The notes below the pieces were generated by a model. That model was given only the letters and a program-made list of their open reading frames with translations. It was not told the origin of the DNA and did no database searches. From JADKAV01 sp041393775 (GTDB lineage: Bacteria > Actinomycetota > Actinomycetes > S36-B12 > UBA10799), in assembly GCA_041393775.1 (NCBI GenBank), contig JAWKJM010000004.1, forward strand, positions 1-64,000: 64,000 nucleotides of DNA, written 5' to 3'. Below, in pieces: positions 19,291-27,759 of the stretch. Position 1 is the stretch's first letter, and each line of letters opens with the position of its first letter. Both the position numbers and the translations under genes were made by a program.

Positions 19291-20301
19291 GTGCAGATTG
19301 CCAGCCGGCCTATTCTGACCGAGGAGTTCGTCTCCGACACCCGGTCGCGTTTCATCCTCGAACCGCTCGAACCCGGTTTCGGATACACGCTGGGCAACAG
19401 CCTGCGGCGCACCTTGCTGTCGTCGATTCCCGGTGCAGCAGTGACCAGCATCCGCATCGACGGCGTGCAGCACGAGTTCAGCACCGTCCCCGGTATGACC
19501 GAGGACGTCACCGAACTGGTGCTCAACGTCAAGGGCATCGTGGTCAGCACCGAGATGGATGAGCCCGTCACGATGTACCTGCGTGCCTCGGGCCCGGGCG
19601 CCGTCACGGTCGCCGACATCGAGGCCCCGACCGGAGTAGAGGTCCACAACCCCGAACTGCACCTCGCGACGTTGGGCGAGGGCGCCTCGCTGTCGATGGA
19701 GTTCACCGTCGAGCGCGGCCGTGGCTACGTGCCGGCCGCCGGTTCCATGGTGGAGAAGCAGGCCGGACGGATCCTGGTCGACGCGATCTACTCGCCGGTG
19801 CTGAAGGTGACCTACAAGGTCGAGGCGACCCGTGTCGAGCAGCGCACCGACTTCGACCGGCTCGTGGTCGATGTCGAGACCAAGCCGAGCATGCGTGCCC
19901 GCGACGCGGTGGCCAGTGCCGGAAAGACGCTGGTGGAGCTGTTCGGTCTCGCACGGGACCTCAACGCCGCCGCCGAGGGGCTCGAACTCGGACCGTCCGA
20001 GGTGGACACCTACATGGCCGAGCAGTTCAGCCAGGCCATCGAGGCGCTCAACCTCTCGGTGCGTTCCTACAACTGCCTCAAGCGCGAGGGAGTGCACACC
20101 ATCGGCGAGTTGCTGACCCGCAGTGAAGCGGACTTGATGGACATCCGCAACTTCGGCCAGAAGTCCATCGACGAGGTGAAGGACGCGCTTGCCGGACTGG
20201 GCCTGAACCTCAAGGACAGCCCCGCCGGATTCGATCCGTCGCAGGCGGTCACGTTCTACGCCGAAGACGACCAACAGTACGCAGAGGACGAGCAGCTCTG
20301 A
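19291..20301 (+). CDS. rpoA: DNA-directed RNA polymerase subunit alpha
   Basis: This 336-residue subunit dimerises to start assembly of the core enzyme and contacts UP elements and activators through its C-terminal domain. The N-terminal domain (residues about 1-230) includes GFGYTLGNSLRRTLLSSIPG. After an acidic linker the CTD contains VRSYNCLKREGVHTIGELL and the DNA-binding RNFGQKSIDEV. GTG at 19291 follows AGGAAG. It sits between rpsD and rplQ as usual. Confidence 0.97.
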   Translation: MQIASRPILTEEFVSDTRSRFILEPLEPGFGYTLGNSLRRTLLSSIPGAAVTSIRIDGVQHEFSTVPGMTEDVTELVLNVKGIVVSTEMDEPVTMYLRASGPGAVTVADIEAPTGVEVHNPELHLATLGEGASLSMEFTVERGRGYVPAAGSMVEKQAGRILVDAIYSPVLKVTYKVEATRVEQRTDFDRLVVDVETKPSMRARDAVASAGKTLVELFGLARDLNAAAEGLELGPSEVDTYMAEQFSQAIEALNLSVRSYNCLKREGVHTIGELLTRSEADLMDIRNFGQKSIDEVKDALAGLGLNLKDSPAGFDPSQAVTFYAEDDQQYAEDEQL

Positions 20302-20330
20302 CGGGCTGCCGCTAGTCAAGGAGAACCACG

Positions 20331-20945
20331 ATGCCCACGCCGTCGAAGGGGCCGCGCCTAGGTGGCGGTCCGGCGCACGAGCGCCTGATGCTGGCCAATC
20401 TGGCCACCGCGCTGTTCCAGCACGGCCGCATCACCACGACCCAGGCGAAGGCCAAGCGCCTGAGCCCGCTGGCCGACCGGATGGTGACCTTCGCCAAGCG
20501 AGGTGACCTCCACGCCCGTCGCCGGGTGATGGCGGTCATCCGGGACAAGTCGGTGGTGCACGAGTTGTTCACCGAGATCGGTCCGCAGTACGCGGGACGT
20601 GCCGGCGGTTACACCCGGATCACCAAGATCGGTCCGCGTAAGGGCGACAATGCGCCGATGGCGGTGATCGAGCTCGTCGAGCCGATGGCCGAAGCCGTGG
20701 TCAAGGAGGCCACAGCGGCCACCAAGCGGGCGGCGAAGACCGAGCAGGAGTCGCCGCTGGCCGACGAGATGGCCGAGCAGGTCGAGGAAGCCTCGGAGGC
20801 CGCCGTGGCGGAGGTCGAGGCCGAGGCCCAGACCCCGCAGGCGCAGGCTGAGGCGGCCGAGGAGGTAGCCGAGGCCGAAGCGCAGGCCGAGCGGGACGCC
20901 GTGGAGGGTGTCGAGGAGCAGTTGAAGTCCAAGGACGATGTCTGA
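20331..20945 (+). CDS. rplQ: 50S ribosomal protein L17 with long acidic tail
   Basis: The first 120 or so residues are standard L17 (MPTPSKGPRLGGGPAHERLM ... NAPMAVIELVE), a protein near the tunnel exit. The remaining 80 or so residues are a low-complexity tail rich in E, A and Q. Acidic tails on L17 are known in actinobacteria, but this makes the protein, at 204 residues, well above the common length. The gene overlaps truA by 8 bp. Confidence 0.95.
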   Translation: MPTPSKGPRLGGGPAHERLMLANLATALFQHGRITTTQAKAKRLSPLADRMVTFAKRGDLHARRRVMAVIRDKSVVHELFTEIGPQYAGRAGGYTRITKIGPRKGDNAPMAVIELVEPMAEAVVKEATAATKRAAKTEQESPLADEMAEQVEEASEAAVAEVEAEAQTPQAQAEAAEEVAEAEAQAERDAVEGVEEQLKSKDDV

Positions 20946-21798
20946 GCGAACGCCAGACACGCAACAGCCCGCGCCGGAAGGTGGCGGGCTGTTGCGTATC
21001 CGGTTGCGGTTGGCCTACGACGGGACTGATTTCGCCGGTTGGGCCCAGCAACCCGGCCAGCGCACGGTCCAAGGCGAACTGACCGCCGCGGTCGACGCCG
21101 TCCTGCGGGTGCCCGAGGTGCGCGTCGTGGTGGCGGGGCGCACCGATTCGGGTGTGCACGCCTTGGGGCAGGTGTGTCACTTCGATGTGCCGATGCAGGC
21201 CTGGCCAGGTGCGCAGGCCGGCGTTCGGAGGCTGAACGCGGTCCTTCCCGCGGACATCCGGGTGTTCGGCGCAGATGTGGCCCCGGCAGACTTCGATGCC
21301 AGATTCTCGGCGCTGTGGCGGCGCTACGAGTACCTCGTCAGCGACTCCGGACGATTGGATCCCCGTGCGAGGCATGCGGTGCTGAGCCAGCGTCGCGCGC
21401 TCGACGTCGAGGCCATGCACGCGGCCGCGCAGGTCCTGGTGGGAGAACATAACTTCGCCGCCTTCTGCCGTGCCCGGCCGGGTGCATCCTCGGTGCGGAC
21501 GATCCTTTCGCTGTCCGTGATGCGGCGCGCCGACCCCCGCGACCCGCAACTCATCGTCGTCGAGATCAGTGCCGACGCCTTCTGCCACTCGATGGTCCGC
21601 TCTGTGGTCGGTGCCCTGCTGGCCGTCGGGCAAGGGCGCCTCACGCCCGATGGCCTGCAGGACGTGCTCGCCGGGGCGCGCCGGGTTCCGGTCGTGGCAA
21701 CCGTCTCCGCCCACGGGCTGGCGCTGGTCGACGTGGGCTACCCGCAGGACGACCTCGCCGGCCGGCAAGCCGTGCGGGCCCGTAGGTATCGCGGGTGA
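20938..21798 (+). CDS. truA: tRNA pseudouridine(38-40) synthase TruA
   Basis: TruA converts U38-U40 in the tRNA anticodon arm to pseudouridine. The catalytic aspartate lies in AGRTDSGVHALGQ, and other conserved parts are AYDGTDFAGWAQQPGQRT and the C-terminal RSVVGALLAVGQGR. The protein is 286 residues from ATG at 20938, which overlaps rplQ by 8 bp. A perfect 14-bp inverted repeat lies inside the first 20 codons, before the conserved part. A shorter start after the hairpin (TTG at 20991) would also give a complete TruA domain, so the start is uncertain. Confidence 0.93.
   Translation: MSERTPDTQQPAPEGGGLLRIRLRLAYDGTDFAGWAQQPGQRTVQGELTAAVDAVLRVPEVRVVVAGRTDSGVHALGQVCHFDVPMQAWPGAQAGVRRLNAVLPADIRVFGADVAPADFDARFSALWRRYEYLVSDSGRLDPRARHAVLSQRRALDVEAMHAAAQVLVGEHNFAAFCRARPGASSVRTILSLSVMRRADPRDPQLIVVEISADAFCHSMVRSVVGALLAVGQGRLTPDGLQDVLAGARRVPVVATVSAHGLALVDVGYPQDDLAGRQAVRARRYRG
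20959..20997 (+). terminator. Perfect 14-bp hairpin inside the 5' end of truA
   Basis: ACGCAACAGCCCGC (20959-20972) pairs with GCGGGCTGTTGCGT (20984-20997) around an 11-base loop. It has the strength of an intrinsic terminator but no T tract. It lies 14 bp after the rplQ stop. It could be the end of the alpha operon, an mRNA 3'-end stabiliser, or an attenuator limiting truA expression. Confidence 0.7.
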
Positions 21799-21950
21799 AG
21801 AGCGAGCAGGAGGTCGGCCGGTCAACGTGGACAGCCGCGGCAACTGCAGGCCGGAGGTGCCCGCTCGAGTGCCTATGAAGATGCGTCCCCCCGGTTCTTC
21901 GTGACAGGCTGCGTCTACACCATTCATTTGCAGATGTGGAGGCAGTTGAC

Positions 21951-22883
21951 ATGCGCGTTGTGGTTGCTCTCGGTGGAAATGCGCTGCAGAAGCGGGGCGA
22001 GCCGATGACCGTGGAGAGTCAGCGGGCGAATGTGCGGATGGCCTGCGAGGCGCTCGCACCCGTCGCACTCGATCATGAGCTCGTCGTGTCCCATGGCAAC
22101 GGCCCGCAGGTCGGCCTGTTGGCGCTGCAAGCGGCATCGTTCAACGAGGAGTCAACCTACCCGTTCGACGTGCTCGGGGCGCAGACCGAAGGCATGATCG
22201 GGTACTTCATCGAGCAGGAGCTCGGTAACCTGCTGCCTTTCGAGAAGCCGTTGGCCACCCTGCTGACGATGACCGAGGTCGACGCCGACGACCCTGCGTT
22301 CGAGAACCCCACCAAATTCGTGGGCCCTGTCTACTCGCAGGAGGAGGCGAACCGTCTGGCTGCCGAGCGGGGTTGGACCGTCCGCCAGGACGGTGATGCC
22401 TGGCGCCGGGTGGTGCCCTCGCCGCGGCCCCAGCGCATCTTCCAGATTCGCCCCGTCGAGTGGTGCCTGGAGAAAGGCGCCGTCGTGGTCTGCACCGGTG
22501 GTGGTGGCATCCCCACGATGTACAAGAAGGGCACCCGTGAACTCGTCGGCGTGGAGGCGGTCATCGACAAGGACTTCTCATCGATGGTCCTCGCCCGCGA
22601 CATCGAAGCGGACATGCTCGTGATCGCCACCGACGCAGAAGCGGTGTTCGTCGACTTCGGCACCCCCGATCAGAGGGCTATCGCAGCGGCTCACCCGGAT
22701 GCCCTGCAGAGCATGGACTTCCCGGCCGGCTCCATGGGGCCGAAGGTGGACGCCGCATGTGAGTTCGCCAACTCCGGCAAGATTGCGGTGATTGGTGCGC
22801 TGGAGAACCTGTCAGCGATCCTGGCCGGGGAGTCGGGCACCAGGGTCAGCACCGACGTCGAGGGCATCCAGTACTACGCGTAG
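21951..22883 (+). CDS. arcC: Carbamate kinase
   Basis: It transfers phosphate between carbamoyl phosphate and ADP, usually making ATP in the last step of arginine deiminase or allantoin breakdown. The 310-residue protein has the amino-acid kinase fold: ALGGNALQKRG at the N-terminus, VSHGNGPQVGLLALQ, and the CTGGGGIP and DKDFSS loops. GTGGAGG at 21936-21942 places the start at ATG 21951 rather than GTG 21936. No arcA or arcB partner is nearby. It stands alone between truA and rplM, where related genomes usually have no such gene, so it looks like an insertion into the ribosomal cluster. Confidence 0.94.
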   Translation: MRVVVALGGNALQKRGEPMTVESQRANVRMACEALAPVALDHELVVSHGNGPQVGLLALQAASFNEESTYPFDVLGAQTEGMIGYFIEQELGNLLPFEKPLATLLTMTEVDADDPAFENPTKFVGPVYSQEEANRLAAERGWTVRQDGDAWRRVVPSPRPQRIFQIRPVEWCLEKGAVVVCTGGGGIPTMYKKGTRELVGVEAVIDKDFSSMVLARDIEADMLVIATDAEAVFVDFGTPDQRAIAAAHPDALQSMDFPAGSMGPKVDAACEFANSGKIAVIGALENLSAILAGESGTRVSTDVEGIQYYA

Positions 22884-23081
22884 GAGTCGGTGCCGATCCC
22901 TGTACGCACGGTCGGTCCCCGTGTGGGGATGCAGTATGTGGGTGGGCTATTCTGGATGAGGTCATGTGCGCTCATGCGCACTGGCCGCGAATCGGCTGTG
23001 GTTCGCCGCAGTCCCACAGTCCAACAGCAGAGCTACTGCTGACCAGCAGTGCACCACCTGAGATAGCTAGGTAGGAAGTCC
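22884..23081 (+). promoter_or_regulatory. Leader and probable promoter of rplM-rpsI-glmM
   Basis: The 198-bp gap holds a TATTCT hexamer at 22948-22953 as a candidate -10, and two small dyads (CCCCGTGTGGGG near 22917-22928, ACTGCT-AGCAGT near 23034-23049) that could be part of a ribosomal-protein leader. An AGGTAGGA purine stretch precedes the GTG start of rplM. No gene is seen in the gap. Confidence 0.4.
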
Positions 23082-23525
23082 GTGCGTACCTTCACCCCCA
23101 AAACTGACGACGTGACGCGTCAGTGGCACATCATCGACGCCCAGGATGTCGTCCTGGGCCGCCTGGCGACCCATGCCGCGACCCTCCTGCGTGGAAAGCA
23201 CAAGGCGACTTTCGCGCCCCATGTGGACACCGGCGACTTCGTGATCGTGATCAATGCCGACAAGGTGGCACTCAGCGGGGTGAAGGCCGAGCAGAAGCTG
23301 GACCACCGTCACTCCGGTCACCCAGGTGGTCTGAAGTCCACCACCTACGGTGAGTTGTTGGAGAAGAACCCGCGCCGGGTCATCGAGAAGGCTGTCGCAG
23401 GCATGCTTCCCCACAACAAACTGGGCAACCGTCAGATCCGCAAACTCAAGGTGTACGCCGGTCCGGACCACCCCCACGCCGCGCAGCAGCCGACCCCGTA
23501 CGTCATCAGCCAGGTCGCGCAGTAA
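23082..23525 (+). CDS. rplM: 50S ribosomal protein L13
   Basis: This 147-residue early-assembly protein of the 50S begins MRTFTPKTDDVTRQWHIIDA. The segments LGRLATHAATLLRGKHKATFAPH and VAGMLPHNKLGNRQIRKLKVYAG are diagnostic. It starts with GTG after AGGTAGGA. rpsI follows 20 bp later, the universal L13-S9 pair. Confidence 0.98.
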   Translation: MRTFTPKTDDVTRQWHIIDAQDVVLGRLATHAATLLRGKHKATFAPHVDTGDFVIVINADKVALSGVKAEQKLDHRHSGHPGGLKSTTYGELLEKNPRRVIEKAVAGMLPHNKLGNRQIRKLKVYAGPDHPHAAQQPTPYVISQVAQ

Positions 23526-23545
23526 GCGCCGAGGAAGGAAGATCC

Positions 23546-23989
23546 GTGACTGAGACTCTGACCACAGAGACGCCCCCGGCGAAGACCCGCCAGGCCGTAG
23601 ATCGCCCCGGTGGGGGAACCGGTCGCCGCAAGGAGGCCGTCGCCCGGGTACGCGTAGTCCCCGGCACCGGTCAGTGGAAGGTGAACGGCCGCGACCTGGC
23701 CGCCTACTTCCCGAACAAGGTTCACCAGCAGATCGTCACCGAGCCTTTCCGGGTCCTCGGTCTCGATGGCCAGTACGACGTGATCGCCCGCCTGCACGGC
23801 GGCGGAGTCGGTGGCCAGGCGGGCGCCCTGCGCCTCGGCATCGCCCGCGCCCTTGTCGAGATCGACGGCGAGGACTACCGGCCGGAACTGAAGAAGGCCG
23901 GTTTCCTCACCCGCGACCCGCGCGTGGTCGAGCGGAAGAAGTACGGACTGAAGAAGGCGCGCAAGGCTCCGCAGTACAGCAAGCGCTGA
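23546..23989 (+). CDS. rpsI: 30S ribosomal protein S9
   Basis: This 147-residue protein has a C-terminal tail that contacts the P-site tRNA anticodon stem; it ends KAPQYSKR, the conserved tail. The core GTGRRKEAVARVRVVPGTGQW is typical, after a short threonine-rich N-terminal extension. GTG at 23546 follows GAGGAAGGAAG. glmM starts 10 bp after the stop, an arrangement widespread in actinobacteria. Confidence 0.98.
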   Translation: MTETLTTETPPAKTRQAVDRPGGGTGRRKEAVARVRVVPGTGQWKVNGRDLAAYFPNKVHQQIVTEPFRVLGLDGQYDVIARLHGGGVGGQAGALRLGIARALVEIDGEDYRPELKKAGFLTRDPRVVERKKYGLKKARKAPQYSKR

Positions 23990-23999
23990 GGTTGCGCCG

Positions 24000-25334
24000 A
24001 TGGGGTCATTGTTCGGCACCGACGGTGTCCGCGGCCTGGCGAATCGAGTTGTCACGGCGGAAGTGGCCCTCGAACTGTCGGTGTCAGCCGCCCATATCCT
24101 CTCCGAGGTCGGTTCGCGACGGGTCGCGGTCGTCGGTCGAGACCCCCGTGCCAGTGGCGAGTTCCTGCAGGCCGCGGTTTCGGCCGGCCTTGCCAGTGCC
24201 GGCGTCGACGTCATAGATGTCGGCGTGCTGCCGACTCCGGCTGTCGCCTTCCTGACTAGAGCTAGGAACGCCGACCTCGGGGTCATGATCTCGGCCTCCC
24301 ACAACGCCATGCCCGACAATGGGATCAAGTTCTTCAATGCCGTCGGCAACAAACTCGCCGACCACATCGAAGCCCAGATCGAGGCGCGGCTCAAGGAAGA
24401 GTGGGACCGGCCCATTGGTGACGCCGTTGGTCGGATCGTCACAGCGGATGCCGCCGACAGCGAATACGTCGGGCACCTGCTCACCACCATCACCACGCCG
24501 CTCGACGGCCTGCAGGTCGTGATCGACGGCGCGAATGGTGCTGCGAGCATCGTGGGTCCGGTGGCCTATCGCGAGGCCGGAGCGGACGTGATCGAGATCC
24601 ACTGCGAACCGGATGGCTACAACATCAACCACGGTTGCGGTTCCACTCACATCGACGACCTGCGGCGCGCTGTCGTCGAACACGGCGCCGACCTCGGCAT
24701 CGCGCACGACGGGGACGCCGATCGCTGCCTGGCCGTGGATGCCGAGGGCAACTTGGTCGACGGGGACCAGCTCATGGCGATCATCGCCTTGTCGTTGCGT
24801 GATCAGGGCCGTCTTGTGCAGGACACCGTCGTTGCGACGGTGATGGCCAACCTCGGATTCAGGCAAGCCATGGGACGCGAGTCCATCCAGGTGGTCGAGA
24901 CCGCAGTCGGTGACCGCTACGTGCTGGAAGCCATGCTCTCGGAGGGTTTCGTGCTCGGCGGTGAGCAGAGCGGGCATGTCGTGATGACTGATCACGCCAC
25001 CACCGGCGACGGCATCCTGACAGCTCTGCAGGTTATGTCCAGGATGGCCGCTACCGGCAAGTCGTTGGCTGAGCTGGCAGCTGTCATGGACCGGTTGCCG
25101 CAGGTTCTGGTCAACGTCGACGGCGTCGACAAGAACCGGGTGGACACCGACTCGGCCGTAGCCGCCGCCGTCGCGCGAGCCGAGAGGCAGTTGTCCGACT
25201 CGGGTCGCGTGCTGCTGCGCAAGTCCGGGACCGAGTCGCTGGTCCGGGTCATGGTCGAGGCCCACGACGAGGGGACGGCGACCGCGGTCGCGGAGGAACT
25301 CGCCGACGTGGTCCGGCAGCGCCTGGCCTTTTGA
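24000..25334 (+). CDS. glmM: Phosphoglucosamine mutase
   Basis: It interconverts glucosamine-6-phosphate and glucosamine-1-phosphate for UDP-GlcNAc and peptidoglycan synthesis. The 444-residue protein has the phosphoserine loop ISASHN with S100, the metal-binding DGDADR loop, the substrate loop GGEQSGHV and the C-terminal RKSGTESLVRVM phosphate site. It ends the rplM-rpsI-glmM unit. glmS, which makes its substrate, is only 0.5 kb downstream. Confidence 0.97.
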   Translation: MGSLFGTDGVRGLANRVVTAEVALELSVSAAHILSEVGSRRVAVVGRDPRASGEFLQAAVSAGLASAGVDVIDVGVLPTPAVAFLTRARNADLGVMISASHNAMPDNGIKFFNAVGNKLADHIEAQIEARLKEEWDRPIGDAVGRIVTADAADSEYVGHLLTTITTPLDGLQVVIDGANGAASIVGPVAYREAGADVIEIHCEPDGYNINHGCGSTHIDDLRRAVVEHGADLGIAHDGDADRCLAVDAEGNLVDGDQLMAIIALSLRDQGRLVQDTVVATVMANLGFRQAMGRESIQVVETAVGDRYVLEAMLSEGFVLGGEQSGHVVMTDHATTGDGILTALQVMSRMAATGKSLAELAAVMDRLPQVLVNVDGVDKNRVDTDSAVAAAVARAERQLSDSGRVLLRKSGTESLVRVMVEAHDEGTATAVAEELADVVRQRLAF

Positions 25335-25341
25335 CCGCGGC

Positions 25342-25722
25342 TCAGTACGGCGTCAGGTTCAGGGCATCGATGTCGGGTCCGTAGACCTCTATCGCCCCGA
25401 GAAGGTCTCCGACGTCAACCATCTGGCCAAGCAGGTATTCGTGCCCTTCGGGTCCGGTGTAGATGTCGCACGGTCCGAGGCCACCTTTCGTCAGTTCGCG
25501 GGCGGCGTGATTGAGCAAGGTGGCCGCCGCAGGGGCGCTCAACCCGGTCACGTGCAACTCCGGCAGGCCACGGCCGGCCAGGCCGACGGTGTAGGCGAAG
25601 GAGTCAAACCCCGGTTCCGCCTCCACGTACTGCACCATCCAGCCGAACCGCTCGATGGTGCGGAACATCTCCGCACGCAAGTCCGCCACGGTCAGGCTCG
25701 GGTCATCACACATCCGGCACAT
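25342..25722 (-). CDS. DUF4262 family protein
   Basis: This 126-residue soluble protein resembles the DUF4262 family, which is common in actinobacteria and has no established function. The family-like signature is IERFGWMVQYVEAEPGFDSFAYTVGL followed by LPELHVTGL. The N-terminus carries a C2xxC5 pair (MCRMCDD) that could bind metal. The stop is only 7 bp from the convergent glmM stop. The start follows AAAGGGA. Its 5' side faces glmS across a 100-bp gap with an 11-bp inverted repeat, so the two may share regulation. Confidence 0.75.
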   Translation of the reverse strand: MCRMCDDPSLTVADLRAEMFRTIERFGWMVQYVEAEPGFDSFAYTVGLAGRGLPELHVTGLSAPAAATLLNHAARELTKGGLGPCDIYTGPEGHEYLLGQMVDVGDLLGAIEVYGPDIDALNLTPY

Positions 25723-25735
25723 CTGGAATCCCTTT

Positions 25736-25768
25736 CTGTCTGACGGGGGGATCTCCTCCGTCAGACAG
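25736..25768. promoter_or_regulatory. Inverted repeat between the DUF4262 gene and glmS
   Basis: CTGTCTGACGG (25736-25746) and CCGTCAGACAG (25758-25768) form an 11-bp perfect dyad with an 11-base centre. It lies 14 bp upstream of the DUF4262 start on the minus strand and 55 bp upstream of glmS, in a divergent promoter region. It could be an operator for either gene. Confidence 0.5.
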
Positions 25769-25809
25769 CAGTCAACGCCGGGGGTACGACACGTTCGGAG
25801 GGTCCCCGG

Positions 25810-25815
25810 TAGCGT
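25810..25815 (+). promoter_or_regulatory. -10 element of a leaderless glmS promoter
   Basis: TAGCGT ends 7 bases before the glmS ATG and no Shine-Dalgarno sequence is present, which is the layout of a leaderless transcript. Confidence 0.55.
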
Positions 25816-25822
25816 TGTGGAT

Positions 25823-27670
25823 ATGTGCGGAATCGTGGGCTACGTCGGCGGTCAGGACGCGACGGAGGTGGTGGTCGAGGGGCTGCGACGGCTGGAGTAC
25901 CGGGGGTACGACTCGGCTGGTGTGGCGGTCGTCACCGGAACGGGTGTGCAGTCGCGCAAGCGGGCCGGAAAGCTGGCGAACCTGGAGAAGGCACTCGCGG
26001 AATCTCCGCTGCCGGCGACCACGGTCGGGATCGGTCACACGCGTTGGGCCACGCACGGCGCACCCAACGACGTCAACGCTCACCCGCACCTCAGCGAGGA
26101 TGGACGGCTGGCCGTCATCCACAACGGGATCATCGAGAACTTCGCCGAACTGCGGGACCAACTGGAGGCCGTCGGCGTGGTCTTCTTGAGCGAGACCGAC
26201 ACGGAGGTTGCGGCGCATCTGCTCGCCCAGGAACTGCAGGGCTCGAGCGGGCTGACCGAGGCCATGCAGCGCACCTGTCAGAAACTGCGGGGGGCGTTCA
26301 CCCTGGTGGCCGCGTCGGCGGATGCTCACGGGATGCTCGTGGGCGCCCGGCGCAACTCCCCGCTCGTGGTAGGCCTGGGCGATGGTGAGACGTTCCTCGC
26401 CTCCGACGTGTCGGCCTTCATCGCCCACACCCGGTTCGCAATGGAGCTCGGCCAGGATCAGGTGATCACGATCACCAGTGCGGGGGTGGAGGTCACCGAC
26501 TTCGACGGGGCGCCCGCCGCCGGAGTCGAGTTTGAAGTGACGTGGGACGCCAGCGCTGCCGAGAAGGGTGGCTACGACCTGTTCATGCTCAAGGAGATCG
26601 CAGAGCAGCCCAAGGCCGTGGCGGACACTCTGCTGGGCCGGGTCACGCAGGAGAACCGGTTGACGCTGGACGGCCTGACGATCTCCGACAACGAACTGCG
26701 GGAGATCGACAAGATCGTGGTGGCTGCCTGCGGCACGGCCTACCATGCGGGTCTGGTCGCCAAGTATGCGATCGAGCATTGGACCCGAATCCCGGTCGAG
26801 GTGGAACTGGCCAGCGAGTTCCGATACCGCGATCCCATTCTGGACCGACAGACCCTTGTCGTGGCAATCTCCCAGTCCGGCGAGACCATGGACACCCTGA
26901 TGGCGGTCCGTCATGCCCGCGAACAAGGCTCGCGGGTCCTGAGTATCTGCAACACGCAGGGCTCCACCATCCCGCGCGAGTCGGACGCGGCCCTGTACAC
27001 CTACGCTGGCCCGGAGATCGCGGTGGCGTCCACCAAGGCGTTCCTCACACAACTGGTGGCCACCCAACTGTTCGGCATGTATCTGGGACAGGTCCGGGGC
27101 AATCTCTTCGGCGATGAGATACGTGGACTGGTCTCGGACCTCGCGAGCATGCCCAACAAGATCGATCTGGTCCTCGACACGATGGATCCGGTGCGCGAAC
27201 TCGCCCGTGGTCTGAAGGACGCGCGGTCGGTGCTGTTCCTGGGCCGCCATGTCGGGTATCCCGTCGCGCTCGAAGGTGCGTTGAAGCTCAAGGAACTGGC
27301 CTACATGCATGCCGAGGGGTTCCCGGCCGGCGAACTCAAGCACGGGCCGATCGCCCTGATCGAGGACGGGCTCCCCGTCATCTGCGTGATGCCCTCCCCG
27401 CGCGGCAGGTCTGTCCTGCACGAGAAGATGATCTCCAACCTGCAAGAAGTCCGGGCCCGTGGCGCCTACACGATCGTGATCGCCGAGGAGGGTGATGAGG
27501 GGGTCGGGCCGTACGCGGACGAAGTGATCTCGGTACCGGCGGTACCGACACTCATGCAGCCGTTGGTCACGACCGTCCCGTTGCAGGTCTTCGCGTGTGA
27601 GTTGGCGACCGCGAAGGGCCACGACGTGGACCAGCCCCGAAACCTGGCCAAGTCGGTGACCGTGGAGTAG
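25823..27670 (+). CDS. glmS: Glutamine-fructose-6-phosphate aminotransferase (isomerizing)
   Basis: It makes glucosamine-6-phosphate from fructose-6-phosphate and glutamine, the first step to UDP-GlcNAc. The 615-residue protein has the N-terminal glutamine amidotransferase domain with nucleophile C2 (MCGIVGYVGG) and two SIS sugar-isomerase domains (SQSGETMDT; the C-terminal end is DQPRNLAKSVTVE). An in-frame upstream extension of 56 residues would remove the required N-terminal cysteine, so ATG at 25823 is certain. There is no glmS ribozyme-like sequence upstream. The gene is near glmM. Confidence 0.97.
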   Translation: MCGIVGYVGGQDATEVVVEGLRRLEYRGYDSAGVAVVTGTGVQSRKRAGKLANLEKALAESPLPATTVGIGHTRWATHGAPNDVNAHPHLSEDGRLAVIHNGIIENFAELRDQLEAVGVVFLSETDTEVAAHLLAQELQGSSGLTEAMQRTCQKLRGAFTLVAASADAHGMLVGARRNSPLVVGLGDGETFLASDVSAFIAHTRFAMELGQDQVITITSAGVEVTDFDGAPAAGVEFEVTWDASAAEKGGYDLFMLKEIAEQPKAVADTLLGRVTQENRLTLDGLTISDNELREIDKIVVAACGTAYHAGLVAKYAIEHWTRIPVEVELASEFRYRDPILDRQTLVVAISQSGETMDTLMAVRHAREQGSRVLSICNTQGSTIPRESDAALYTYAGPEIAVASTKAFLTQLVATQLFGMYLGQVRGNLFGDEIRGLVSDLASMPNKIDLVLDTMDPVRELARGLKDARSVLFLGRHVGYPVALEGALKLKELAYMHAEGFPAGELKHGPIALIEDGLPVICVMPSPRGRSVLHEKMISNLQEVRARGAYTIVIAEEGDEGVGPYADEVISVPAVPTLMQPLVTTVPLQVFACELATAKGHDVDQPRNLAKSVTVE

Positions 27671-27721
27671 TACGCAGTCACACATCCGCCGTCCCCGCGG
27701 GCCCCGGCGCTGAACAACGAC

Positions 27722-27752
27722 TTGACCTTGACGTTGCGTCAACCTCTAACGT
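27722..27752 (+). promoter_or_regulatory. MerR-type promoter with dyad operator
   Basis: TTGACC (27722-27727) and TAACGT (27747-27752) are separated by exactly 19 bp, the lengthened spacer typical of MerR-family promoters. The spacer holds the dyad TTGACG-TTG-CGTCAA (27728-27742). The -10 ends 7 bases before GTG 27760. Together these predict autoregulation of the downstream MerR gene and a leaderless message. Confidence 0.75.
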
Positions 27753-27759
27753 CGTGTGT

